Shown piece after piece: positions 1 through 8,100 of a stretch of DNA of 16,394 bases. The notes beneath the pieces are model-generated. The model was not told the origin of the DNA, made no database searches, and saw only the letters and a program-made list of their open reading frames with translations. Origin of the DNA: JAWPMT01 sp964653795 (GTDB taxonomy: Bacteria; Bacteroidota; Bacteroidia; Cytophagales; Cyclobacteriaceae); assembly GCA_964653795.1 (NCBI GenBank), contig CAZZHO010000095.1, forward strand, positions 1 through 16,394, read 5' to 3'. Position numbers and translations under genes: made by a program. Numbering within the stretch: position 1 is the first letter of the stretch; each line of letters opens with the position of its first letter.

Positions 1-83
1 GATCGCTCATATCCTTGTAAATCTATCTCTTCTACTAGAATCTGCCTAGGGATTTGTACGTATTTTTCTTCCAGAACAATCAA
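1..83 (-). CDS. possible start of an unidentified gene downstream of the serA fusion (partial)
   Basis: On the minus strand, directly after two tandem TGA stops of the serA fusion, the same frame stays open for 27 codons to the window edge. A TTG codon at 83-81 could start it. The reading begins MIVLEEKYVQIPRQ and looks like ordinary protein, with no low-complexity sequence. No family is recognisable from so short a piece. If real, it lies a few bases behind serA and would be co-transcribed with it. The better-placed ATG overlapping the serA stop runs into a TAG after 14 codons, so TTG is the only credible start. It could equally be chance open frame. Confidence 0.3.
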   Translation of the reverse strand, partial: MIVLEEKYVQIPRQILVEEIDLQGYER

Positions 84-89
84 TTTTCA

Positions 90-1982
90 TCAATAAAGCA
101 CCCTAAACCGAATTGTACCCGGTATTTGCTTCATTGCGGTGATTACATCTTCACTGTAATCCTTATTGATGTCGGTAATTACGTAACCTATTCTCTCATT
201 TGTCTTCAAATACTGACCAACAATATTCAATTCAGAAGAAGCTAAAACCTTGTTGATTTCAGCAAGTATTCCCGGCTCATTATCATGGATGTGAATGAGT
301 CTATGCGCATTTTCCAACTTTGGCAATACCAGATTGGGAAAGTTCACACTATTGGAGGTAGAGCCGGTATTGATGTAGTCCATGATCCTGGAAGGTACAA
401 AATCGGCGATGTTCTGCTGGGCTTCAGAGGTACTTCCACCTATATGGGGAGTTAGAATGGTATTCCTGGATTCTCTCAATTCAGAAATGAATTCATCCTG
501 ATTGCTAAGGGGCTCCTCAGGAAATACATCCACACCAGTCCCTTGGACTTTACCATTTTCGATATTGGCTTTGAGCGCCTCAATATCGACTACATGACCT
601 CTACTGAGATTTAGAAAAAGTACCCCCTCTTTCATGATGGAGAATTCTTCCGCACCAATCATATTTTTATTGGAAGGTCTGCCATCCACATGCAGTGAAA
701 TAACATCAGCGCTTGATAGGAGCTCGAATAGCGTCTTACATCTTGTGGCATTACCTAAAGCCAACTTTTCTTCAATATCGAAGTATCTAACGTTCATGCC
801 CAGCGCCTCAGCGAGAACTGAGAGCTGTGATCCAATATTGCCGTAGCCTATGATTCCTAGTGTTTTACCACGAATTTCAAAACTGTTCTTAGCCGATTTA
901 TCCCATTGCCCCTGATGCATAGCGACCGTCTTATCTGGAATATTTCGGTTAAGCAGGATCATTTCAGCAATAGCCAATTCCACTACTGAGCGCGTATTGC
1001 TAAAGGGAGCATTAAATACGGCAATACCTTTCGATAGGGCTTCATCCAAATTGATTTGGTTAGTACCGATGCAAAATGCTCCGATAGCGTGCAGCCTTTT
1101 AGCATGAGCCAATACCTTAGCTGTTACCTGGGTCTTTGACCGGATCCCCAGGATGGAAACATCCTTTATCGCTTCGCAAAGCTGATCTTCGGTCATTCCG
1201 GCTGGATGCACTTCTACTTGGTAACCTTCCTCTTCCAGCTTCTGTATACCATCTGGATGTATGTTTTCTAGAAGCAGAACTTTCATTCTGCTTTTGGGGT
1301 ATGATAATGCTCTTTCCATTTTGTTTACAAATAAAACCTCATCCAGGTTAGGTGCCACGTGATCTGCGTTACTGAGTACACTTTCTCGACGAACATTTTC
1401 CGTAAAGGCGTAGAATTTGTTAGCCAATCCAGCCTTTTTTATCTCATAGTCAGTATACCCATCACCCAAAACGAAAACTTCCCCGCTAAGATTCAATTCT
1501 TTGATTTGATTGGGCTTTCCACCGTTTCTGGATAGTGGATTACTACGGTTGAAATCTACTATGTTTCCTTGCTCATCGTATACAAAGTCGTTAGCAAATA
1601 TATTTTTCTCTGGTATGCCATATTTGGCCACAATAGGCACTATGAAGTCTTTAAATCCATTGCTAAGAATGAAAATATTAGCCGCATAGTTCTTTAGAAA
1701 TTCTTTGTTCCTCTTAAATGACTTTGAGACCTGCTTAGAAAGTCTGGAGATGAGAGGTGGCAGATGGTCTCGGTGTGCTTTTAGAATTTCGATTCTCTGT
1801 TCAAGAGATTCACTGAGAGAGAGACTACCTTCCATTCCAGCGTCAGTAATGTCTTGGATCTTCTTAAGGGCCTCGTCTTTATCTGATTTTCCCTCTAGCG
1901 CTATTTCGCAAAGTACGTCCAAGGCTTCAACTTGCGTGAATGTGCTATCAAAATCAATTATAAAATATTTGGTTTTTTTCAT
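90..1982 (-). CDS. serA: fused SerB-like HAD phosphatase / D-3-phosphoglycerate dehydrogenase with ACT domain
   Basis: This 630-residue cytoplasmic protein joins two serine-biosynthesis activities. Residues 1-220 form a HAD-IB phosphatase of SerB type: motif I DFDST with the presumed nucleophile Asp10 and Asp12, motif II Ser107 in LSNGF, Lys156/Lys161 as motif III candidates, and motif IV GDGYTD at 173-178. Residues from about 233 form phosphoglycerate dehydrogenase, which oxidises 3-phosphoglycerate to 3-phosphohydroxypyruvate with NAD. It shows the Rossmann motif GYGNIG at 379-384 and the catalytic triad Arg461 (LSRG), Glu490 (PEEP) and His513 (TPHIGG). A C-terminal ACT domain (about 555-630) suggests allosteric control, by serine in known relatives. 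The transaminase SerC would act between the two domains and is not in the window. Motifs of both halves are intact, so both are probably active; real specificity of the HAD half is inferred. The ATG start is 23 nt from a good -7 element. Confidence 0.93.
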   Translation of the reverse strand: MKKTKYFIIDFDSTFTQVEALDVLCEIALEGKSDKDEALKKIQDITDAGMEGSLSLSESLEQRIEILKAHRDHLPPLISRLSKQVSKSFKRNKEFLKNYAANIFILSNGFKDFIVPIVAKYGIPEKNIFANDFVYDEQGNIVDFNRSNPLSRNGGKPNQIKELNLSGEVFVLGDGYTDYEIKKAGLANKFYAFTENVRRESVLSNADHVAPNLDEVLFVNKMERALSYPKSRMKVLLLENIHPDGIQKLEEEGYQVEVHPAGMTEDQLCEAIKDVSILGIRSKTQVTAKVLAHAKRLHAIGAFCIGTNQINLDEALSKGIAVFNAPFSNTRSVVELAIAEMILLNRNIPDKTVAMHQGQWDKSAKNSFEIRGKTLGIIGYGNIGSQLSVLAEALGMNVRYFDIEEKLALGNATRCKTLFELLSSADVISLHVDGRPSNKNMIGAEEFSIMKEGVLFLNLSRGHVVDIEALKANIENGKVQGTGVDVFPEEPLSNQDEFISELRESRNTILTPHIGGSTSEAQQNIADFVPSRIMDYINTGSTSNSVNFPNLVLPKLENAHRLIHIHDNEPGILAEINKVLASSELNIVGQYLKTNERIGYVITDINKDYSEDVITAMKQIPGTIRFRVLY

Positions 1983-2004
1983 AGGTTTAGAGGAAAAGAG
2001 GCCA

Positions 2005-2036
2005 CAAAACTAATCTTCTGGTGTATTTGAAATCAA
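2005..2036 (-). promoter_or_regulatory. promoter of the serA fusion gene (Bacteroidota type)
   Basis: Read on the minus strand, TAGTTTTG (2012 to 2005) matches the Bacteroidota -7 consensus TAnnTTTG. A TTG at 2036-2034 lies 21 nt upstream, somewhat longer than the usual ~19. The ATG of serA follows 22 nt after the -7 box, leaving a short leader. The element spans the GTG start codon of the divergent hydrolase gene, so transcription of the two genes may interfere. The core TTAGTTTTGTGGCC is shared with the act operon promoter. Confidence 0.6.
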
Positions 2037-3301
2037 TCTTACCGACCTTATATCTGCTAGGGCAATTCTTCTTTTCCATCTCACAGGTAAATGACTCCTT
2101 AGATTCAAAATTTTATAAAATAGACAGCCTAATCACATTGGGAATTGAGAAAATGGCATTTCCTGGAGCAGTGCTCTATGCTGAAATTGGGGATAGTGTG
2201 CTGATTCACAAATCGTATGGTTTTCATACTTATGATAGCCTGCGAAAAGTGGAAACTCATCATTTATTTGATTTGGCCTCCGTGACAAAAGTTACAGCAG
2301 CTACTTTGGCATTGATGAAGCTTTATGAGATGGGTTTATTTCAATTGGATGAGCCTATTTCCAAGTATTTCCCGGAGATAAAAGGTAAACGAGGAAAAGT
2401 GACACTCAGAGAATTACTAGGTCACCAGTCTGGTTGGCAAAGTTGGATAGCATACCATCAGAAAATCAGGGATAAGAACGGTAGGCTCAAAAAGAAATAT
2501 GTTGCGTCAAGCCAGAGTGATCGATTTGATTTCAAATTGGCGGAAGGCAAATACCTGAGGTCTGACTTTTATGTTAAAATCAAAAAATTCATAAAGAAGA
2601 ATGATTTTGATCCGGAACGGGGATATGTCTACTCGGGGTTGTTCTTTTATTTAGTGCCAGAGATGGTGCAAAACCTTTCTGGACGTACTTTTCAGGAATT
2701 TTTGAATCACCATTTTTACGAGCCACTCGGGGCTAATAGCCTTGTCTTTAATCCAATATCGTCTTTTGCCGATTCGATTATTTTGCCAACTGAGATTGAT
2801 ACCTTTTTCAGGGAAGAGCCCATTCATGGCTGGGTACATGATGAAGGCGCTATTATGATGCGAGGAGTTTCCGGAAACGCTGGTTTATTCGGAAATGCTG
2901 AAGGAGTGGCGAGTGTATGGAGTATGTTGTTAAATGAGGGTAAAGCCGTTGATACTACCTTGCTGAGACCAGAGACTATCCAACTCTTTACATCCGCTCA
3001 ATATCCGAATAATAATAATAGGAGAGGGCTTGGGTTTGATAAGCCTTTATTGGAGTATGATGAGGTTAGGAGTAGTGTCGGGAAGGATGCAAGTTTTAGA
3101 AGCTTTGGTCACACAGGTTATACGGGACCAATAGTTTGGGCTGACCCTGAACATGATTTACTATTCATTTTCCTTTGCAATAGGGTCTATCCCACAAGAA
3201 ATCAAAGAATGCTTTATGAGATGAATTTGCGGCCGACCATTCATCAATGGCTTTATGAAGCGGTGAGGGCTACTTCAGAAAAATCTCGAAAAGCTCAGTA
3301 G
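2021..3301 (+). CDS. secreted serine hydrolase, beta-lactamase / penicillin-binding-protein-like family
   Basis: A 426-residue protein of the class C beta-lactamase / D,D-peptidase / esterase fold. Residues 1 to about 22 are a signal peptide (YLKS, then a hydrophobic stretch up to FFFSISQ), so it acts in the periplasm or is lipid-free exported. The nucleophile motif SxxK is Ser87-Val-Thr-Lys90 within DLASVTKVTAATLAL. The second motif is Tyr204-Ser-Gly where many relatives have YxN. The third is His364-Thr-Gly366 (GHTGYTG). The glycine-rich segment WVHDEGA followed by SGNAGLFG at 271-291 is typical of the esterase-like branch. A Lys-rich insertion lies at about 147-195. The first start after the in-frame TAG at 1988 is GTG at 2021; starting later would remove the signal peptide. 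Substrate is unknown: peptidoglycan peptides, D-amino-acid peptides or esters are possible, and antibiotic resistance should not be assumed. Confidence 0.85.
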   Translation: MYLKSILPTLYLLGQFFFSISQVNDSLDSKFYKIDSLITLGIEKMAFPGAVLYAEIGDSVLIHKSYGFHTYDSLRKVETHHLFDLASVTKVTAATLALMKLYEMGLFQLDEPISKYFPEIKGKRGKVTLRELLGHQSGWQSWIAYHQKIRDKNGRLKKKYVASSQSDRFDFKLAEGKYLRSDFYVKIKKFIKKNDFDPERGYVYSGLFFYLVPEMVQNLSGRTFQEFLNHHFYEPLGANSLVFNPISSFADSIILPTEIDTFFREEPIHGWVHDEGAIMMRGVSGNAGLFGNAEGVASVWSMLLNEGKAVDTTLLRPETIQLFTSAQYPNNNNRRGLGFDKPLLEYDEVRSSVGKDASFRSFGHTGYTGPIVWADPEHDLLFIFLCNRVYPTRNQRMLYEMNLRPTIHQWLYEAVRATSEKSRKAQ

Positions 3302-5009
3302 AGGTTTCGTTACCTAATTTGTCTGTCGCGCGAATGGAGTAGGAAACAATTCCGACTGTATTCAATACAATTGGTCGCTGATAGAGCTTCTCTTCTTCTC
3401 CGTTGATGCTAAAGTATATCGCTTCTGTATCGACCACATTGTCAGTTGCCGCTAAGTAAAGTTTTACTCCTTTAGAATACACCTGCAGTGGCTCGTCACG
3501 GTCATTTAGAGAGAGGCTACCTACAGCCTCCATACTGAGAATATGCTCTATTTCTGGCCCGGTATTGTCCACAGTAAAGAAGAACTCTTTACTATTCCGG
3601 TTATTGACCTGGTCAGTTCCATAGAAATCTATGGTATAAGTTCCTTCTTCAGGCAGTCGAATGGGCCCGGAATACTCTTCACCTTTACCTCCATTGATTT
3701 TGTAACCAATTCCTTTTACTCCTGATTCTGCGTCTTCCGCGCTCAGTCCGATATCTGTTCTACTCGTGATAAAAGCCGTATCCCGAGAAAAGTATTGATT
3801 TCCAGTATAAGCATAATCGATCTTGGGCGCTTCAATATCAATGTCTAAAGACTCTCTACCCATTAGGCTTTCATCCAAAAGACTCCTGAAATCATTGTTT
3901 ACATTATCTGAAGCGTAGTACTCTATGGTGTGTTTTCCAGGAGTTCGAGGCATATCAAATGGTTCTGTGTAGGGTATCTCTTGACCTCCATCAATTTTGT
4001 ACCAGACCTTATTCAAACCAGCCTTGTTATCACTGGCCGCCAACTTTACTTTCGTTCTGGTGGAAATAAAAACCCTGCCTCTGTTTTGGTACTGATCACC
4101 AACTACACTTGCTATGACCTCTGGTGCCGTTCGGTCCAGGTAGAACTCATACTTTTTTTGATCCTCGTCGTTGTTCACATTGTCCTGGCTGTAGTAGGTA
4201 AGGGTGTGACTTCCTTCTGATAGACTTGAAAGTTTGATTTCATTGGAAAAGGCCTTGAAGTCCTCATCATCGATTTTATAATAGGTTTTTTTTACACCCG
4301 ATGATCCATCATTTCCCTGGAGTTTGATGGTAGTTCTAGGTGACAGGTTCTCTTTAGATTTATCACCCAACACACTGTAGCTGGTATTGGGATTGGTCAA
4401 GTCCATGATAAAATCGAAGATTTGTGGATTTTCAACATTCCCTACCTGGTCTACAGAATACACTTTCAATGAGTATGTACCATCATCAGGGTAAGTCAGG
4501 TTCCCTGATACGTCCTTAAAATCCGAATTGTTCAAGGAGTACAATGTCTGATTTAACCCTGATAGACCATCTTTTCCACTTATAACTGTCTCTGTAGACG
4601 CGCCGTAATACATGGCATCAGAGTTGCTAAATCGATTTGGACTTAAGAAGTTGATATTCGTGACCGGAGCGGTGCCATCTCTATACAGTTCAAACTCTAT
4701 TTCTCTTTGAGGAGAAACGGGCTCTTTTGTTTCGGGATCTACAGCCCATCTGGATCTTATAAAATTGACGCCTTCAGTGTCCAGATAAAATGGGTTGGCG
4801 TATTCGGGAGTAGTTTCGCTTTCAAGACGTTTTGCGCCGGAACCATCGGCTTTTTCGGATACGAAGAGATACACGGGTTTATCCGCTTGCCAATAAAGTT
4901 TTCCCTCTTCATCAACATGGTATTTTTTCACATGCTTTGGCTGATCTTGACCAAAGGTTGCGATGGATACCGAAATTAATATCGCGGACACTGTGTGGTT
5001 GATTCGCAT
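3270..5009 (-). CDS. secreted OmpL47-type / Ig-like repeat protein
   Basis: A 579-residue exported protein with a Sec signal peptide (residues 1 to about 20, ending IATFG before QDQ). After a distinct N-terminal part (about 25-113) come about five tandem repeats of roughly 90 residues (near 114-207, 208-296, 297-394, 395-484, 485-575). Each repeat has the pattern D..SG (or a variant), Y.I or Y.LN, then G.. .L..YS.D...N, and most end D.T.P. This is the signature of the repeats called OmpL47-type beta-barrel domains, which resemble Ig-like folds. No enzyme motif, lipobox or C-terminal type IX sorting domain is visible, so location after export (periplasm, surface or medium) is open. The 3' end overlaps the convergent hydrolase gene by 32 bp. 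The 5' end faces the TPR-CHAT gene across a 99-bp spacer with an inverted repeat. A structural or adhesive role is inferred only. Confidence 0.8.
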   Translation of the reverse strand: MRINHTVSAILISVSIATFGQDQPKHVKKYHVDEEGKLYWQADKPVYLFVSEKADGSGAKRLESETTPEYANPFYLDTEGVNFIRSRWAVDPETKEPVSPQREIEFELYRDGTAPVTNINFLSPNRFSNSDAMYYGASTETVISGKDGLSGLNQTLYSLNNSDFKDVSGNLTYPDDGTYSLKVYSVDQVGNVENPQIFDFIMDLTNPNTSYSVLGDKSKENLSPRTTIKLQGNDGSSGVKKTYYKIDDEDFKAFSNEIKLSSLSEGSHTLTYYSQDNVNNDEDQKKYEFYLDRTAPEVIASVVGDQYQNRGRVFISTRTKVKLAASDNKAGLNKVWYKIDGGQEIPYTEPFDMPRTPGKHTIEYYASDNVNNDFRSLLDESLMGRESLDIDIEAPKIDYAYTGNQYFSRDTAFITSRTDIGLSAEDAESGVKGIGYKINGGKGEEYSGPIRLPEEGTYTIDFYGTDQVNNRNSKEFFFTVDNTGPEIEHILSMEAVGSLSLNDRDEPLQVYSKGVKLYLAATDNVVDTEAIYFSINGEEEKLYQRPIVLNTVGIVSYSIRATDKLGNETSTELFEIFLK

Positions 5010-5043
5010 TTTGATTTCTTTGTCTACGGCTAATTGCTCTTGA

Positions 5044-5079
5044 AAATTAATTCCATTTGCTAAGACTTGGAATTAATTT
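5044..5079. repeat. perfect 12-bp inverted repeat between divergent genes
   Basis: AAATTAATTCCA at 5044-5055 and its exact reverse complement TGGAATTAATTT at 5068-5079 are separated by 12 bases. The element sits in the 99-bp spacer between the OmpL47-repeat gene (start at 5009, minus) and the TPR-CHAT gene (start at 5109, plus). Each arm reads out into a near match to the -7 box on its outgoing strand (TAATTTTC on the minus strand, TTAATTTG on the plus strand). It could therefore be an operator or a symmetric pair of promoters. There is no T-run beside it that would favour a terminator. Confidence 0.6.
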
Positions 5080-5108
5080 GGAGATGAACCGGCATTTTTT
5101 TGACCACC

Positions 5109-8100
5109 ATGCAGCATAGACAGGTATTAATCGGGGTTTTTACCCTTTTTTCTTTTCTTAGTCTGGGGAACCCATCAGATTCCCTGAGAGCTGATGCATT
5201 ATTTCACAGGGCTGATACATTTCTACTTTTTAATCGACATGATAGCTCCATTTTCCTATTTGAGCAGGCTTTTGAGTTGTACAATGATCTTGGAGATTGG
5301 GAAGGAGTCGTAAGTTCTAAAAACAAAATTTCCGAGAATTTGTGCGCTGTATTCGAATTGCAAGAGGCTTTGGTCGTTGCAGAGGAGGCCTTACAAATCG
5401 CCAGTGACCAACTGGGAGAATTCCATCTGGAAAGAGCTAACGCGCTGAGTAATATCGGCAACGTCTATTATTTAACTGGGCAACATGAAAGGGCGCTGGA
5501 ATTGTACAATGATGCCCTACGTATTACTGAGTCCGTTCCGCATGATGATGAACATCTTTATTCGGCACCTACCAACCTTGGTATAGGTAATGTCTATTAT
5601 GGGAAGCTTCAATACGAGGAGGCTTTCAGATACTTCAAGAACGCTTTGGAAACTAATCAGCGAATTCTGGGTCAAGGTCATCCCTATGTGGCGAATTCCT
5701 ATTTAAGTCTTGGAAACCTGTATCGTAATAAGGGAAGCTATAACCTGGCCAAGGAGAATTATAATACCGCTTTAGATATCAACCTGGGGGTATTTGGTAC
5801 AGATCACCCGGATGTGGCAACTACTTATGTAGGTATAGCAGATATATATAAGAGCAGTGGCGGGTTGGAAAAGGCCCTTCAATATTATAATCAAGCGCTT
5901 ATCATCTATTCTAAATTTCTGGATAAGCGAAATCCAAAGTTTGGTGCTATTTATCTCGGGTTTGCTGATGTGGCCAAAAACAAAGGAGACTATAGTGCAG
6001 CTATCGCTTATTATCAACAGGCATTGGAAATCTTTTCTAATACAGTCGGAGAGAACCACCAAAGCTCGATTAGGTCCCGACTAGGAATCGCCAACACCTA
6101 TATATACCAAGAGAAGTTTTTGGAAGCACTGGAATATTACGGAGAGGTGCTGGAAATTAATTTCAATCTGGTAGGGGAGGATCATGTCAATACTTCAGCG
6201 GCCTACAACAACCTTGGAAGTCTTTATTATTTCGCAGGAGATTTCGAACTAGCCATCACCTATTTCCAAAAGGCCTTGAAGATAGATCGCAAAATACATG
6301 GAGATAAGCATCCCAATATTGCCAACGCCTACTACAATATTGCTCGGGTCTATGGGGAAATGGGTCAAACCAGAGATGCATTGACCAATGTTCAGTTGGC
6401 GATAAATTCCAGCATCATGGATTTCAATGAGGAGAATATTTTCGTGAATCCTTCTTTGGTGAATTTCTTCGATAGTCGGGATCTGCTGTGGTTTCTTCAG
6501 TTCAAAGGAGAGTTGCTTGAGTCTGGCTTCAGTAGGAGTGGTAATGTCAAAGGATTGGATGTGTCGCTTCAGAGCTTCGTGCTGAGTGATAGTTTGGTAG
6601 ACAAGATAAGAGAATCTTATACTGATAGAGCGGATCAGGCAGTGCTAGCTAAGCAATCCACCAAGATTTATGAGTCAGCTGTAAATGGTTCGTATTCCAT
6701 TATTAATAGGTTGACTCCTGAAAATGTAAAAATCATTTCTAAGGAGGTGACTTATGAAGAAAAATTAAAGGAATACAGGAATCGCTTCTTCTACTTCACT
6801 GAAAAGGATAAAGGCTCGATCCTATTTTCATCATTGGCCAAGTCAAATGCCAAATCCTTTGGAGGAATACCAGACACGTTGGTTTCAAAAGAGACGGAGC
6901 TGAAGAAAACCATTAACCAAATAACACAAGAGCTTTCGGCTAATCCAGACAGTGCTCAAAGGGTATATTATCAGGATCAACTTTTCAAAGCCAATCAAGC
7001 TTACGACGCCTTGATCTTAAAACTTGAGAATGACTTTCCGAAGTATTATGACCTTAAGTATGATGTTAGTGTAGTGGACATTGAAGACCTGCAAAATTTC
7101 CTCCCTGATTCCACTATGCTATTGAGCTATTTCTTGACGGATGATAGCCTCTATAGTACTTACATCACTAAGGACAATTTTGATATTAACAAGTCCGTTA
7201 AAGATGCCAACTACGGCAAAAAGATCAATGCTTTCAGGAAAAGCATCATTTACAAGTACGACAGGGTTTATTACCGATATGGTAGAGAGTTGTACAATCA
7301 ATTGTTTCCAGCTGAGATACCAGAAGGAGTCAATAACATCATCATAGCGCTGGATGGACTTATGAGCACTATCCCATTCGAAGCGCTGCTGACGGAAGAC
7401 TTTGATAGCGATGTTTCTTATGATTCTTTGCCCTACTTAGTCAAAGACTATAGTTTGTCTTATACATTCTCAGCCAACTTACTTTACAAGACTTTTTTGA
7501 ATGAAAAAACAGTTAGACCTAAACCTTCAAAAGATCTGTTGACAGTAGCCCCCGTGAATTTTGATGGCCCATATTTTGATGTTTTACGTAAGCAAAGAAA
7601 GGACTCTTNNNNNNNNNNNNNNNNNNNNNNNNNNNNNNNNNNNNNNNNNNNNNNNNNNNNNNNNNNNNNNNNNNNNNNNNNNNNNNNNNNNNNNNNNNNN
7701 NNNNNNNNGTGAATTTTGATGGCCCATATTTTGATGTTTTACGTAAGCAAAGAAAGGACTCTTACAATGAGAATGGTGTCGCGGATGCGTTGCGAAAAGG
7801 GATTTCTATTAGCAATGCAGAAATCCAACCGCTTCCAGGATCTAAAGATGAAGTACTAACGATCGACTCAACATTCGTTTTAAGCCAGAAGGAATCGGCC
7901 ATTTTTATTGATACCCTGGCAGAGGAGTCGGTAATTAAGAGTGGGGAGATAGGGGAGTATCAATATGTACATATTGCCAGCCATGGGTTTGTGAACCAGG
8001 AAGAACCTGAGTTTTCAGGCATTTTCCTTCGCCTTGACCCAGCCGATACCTTAGAAGATGGAATTCTTTTTTCGGGTGAAGTCTACGATTTAAACCTTAA

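Noticed and set aside
1705..2013. A plus-strand open frame of 102 codons with an ATG
   Set aside because: It lies wholly opposite the serA fusion's HAD domain, and its translation has no recognisable motif.
3930..4220. A plus-strand open frame of 96 codons with hydrophobic ending
   Set aside because: It lies inside the repeat protein gene on the other strand and shows no start context or homology signal.
5084..5119. An ATG after GGAG as the start of the TPR-CHAT gene
   Set aside because: It is out of frame and stops at a TAG after 11 codons.
7554..7763. A tandem or direct 55-bp repeat inside the TPR-CHAT gene
   Set aside because: The copies abut both ends of a 100-N placeholder, and the frame is restored by merging them, so this is an assembly overlap rather than a biological repeat.
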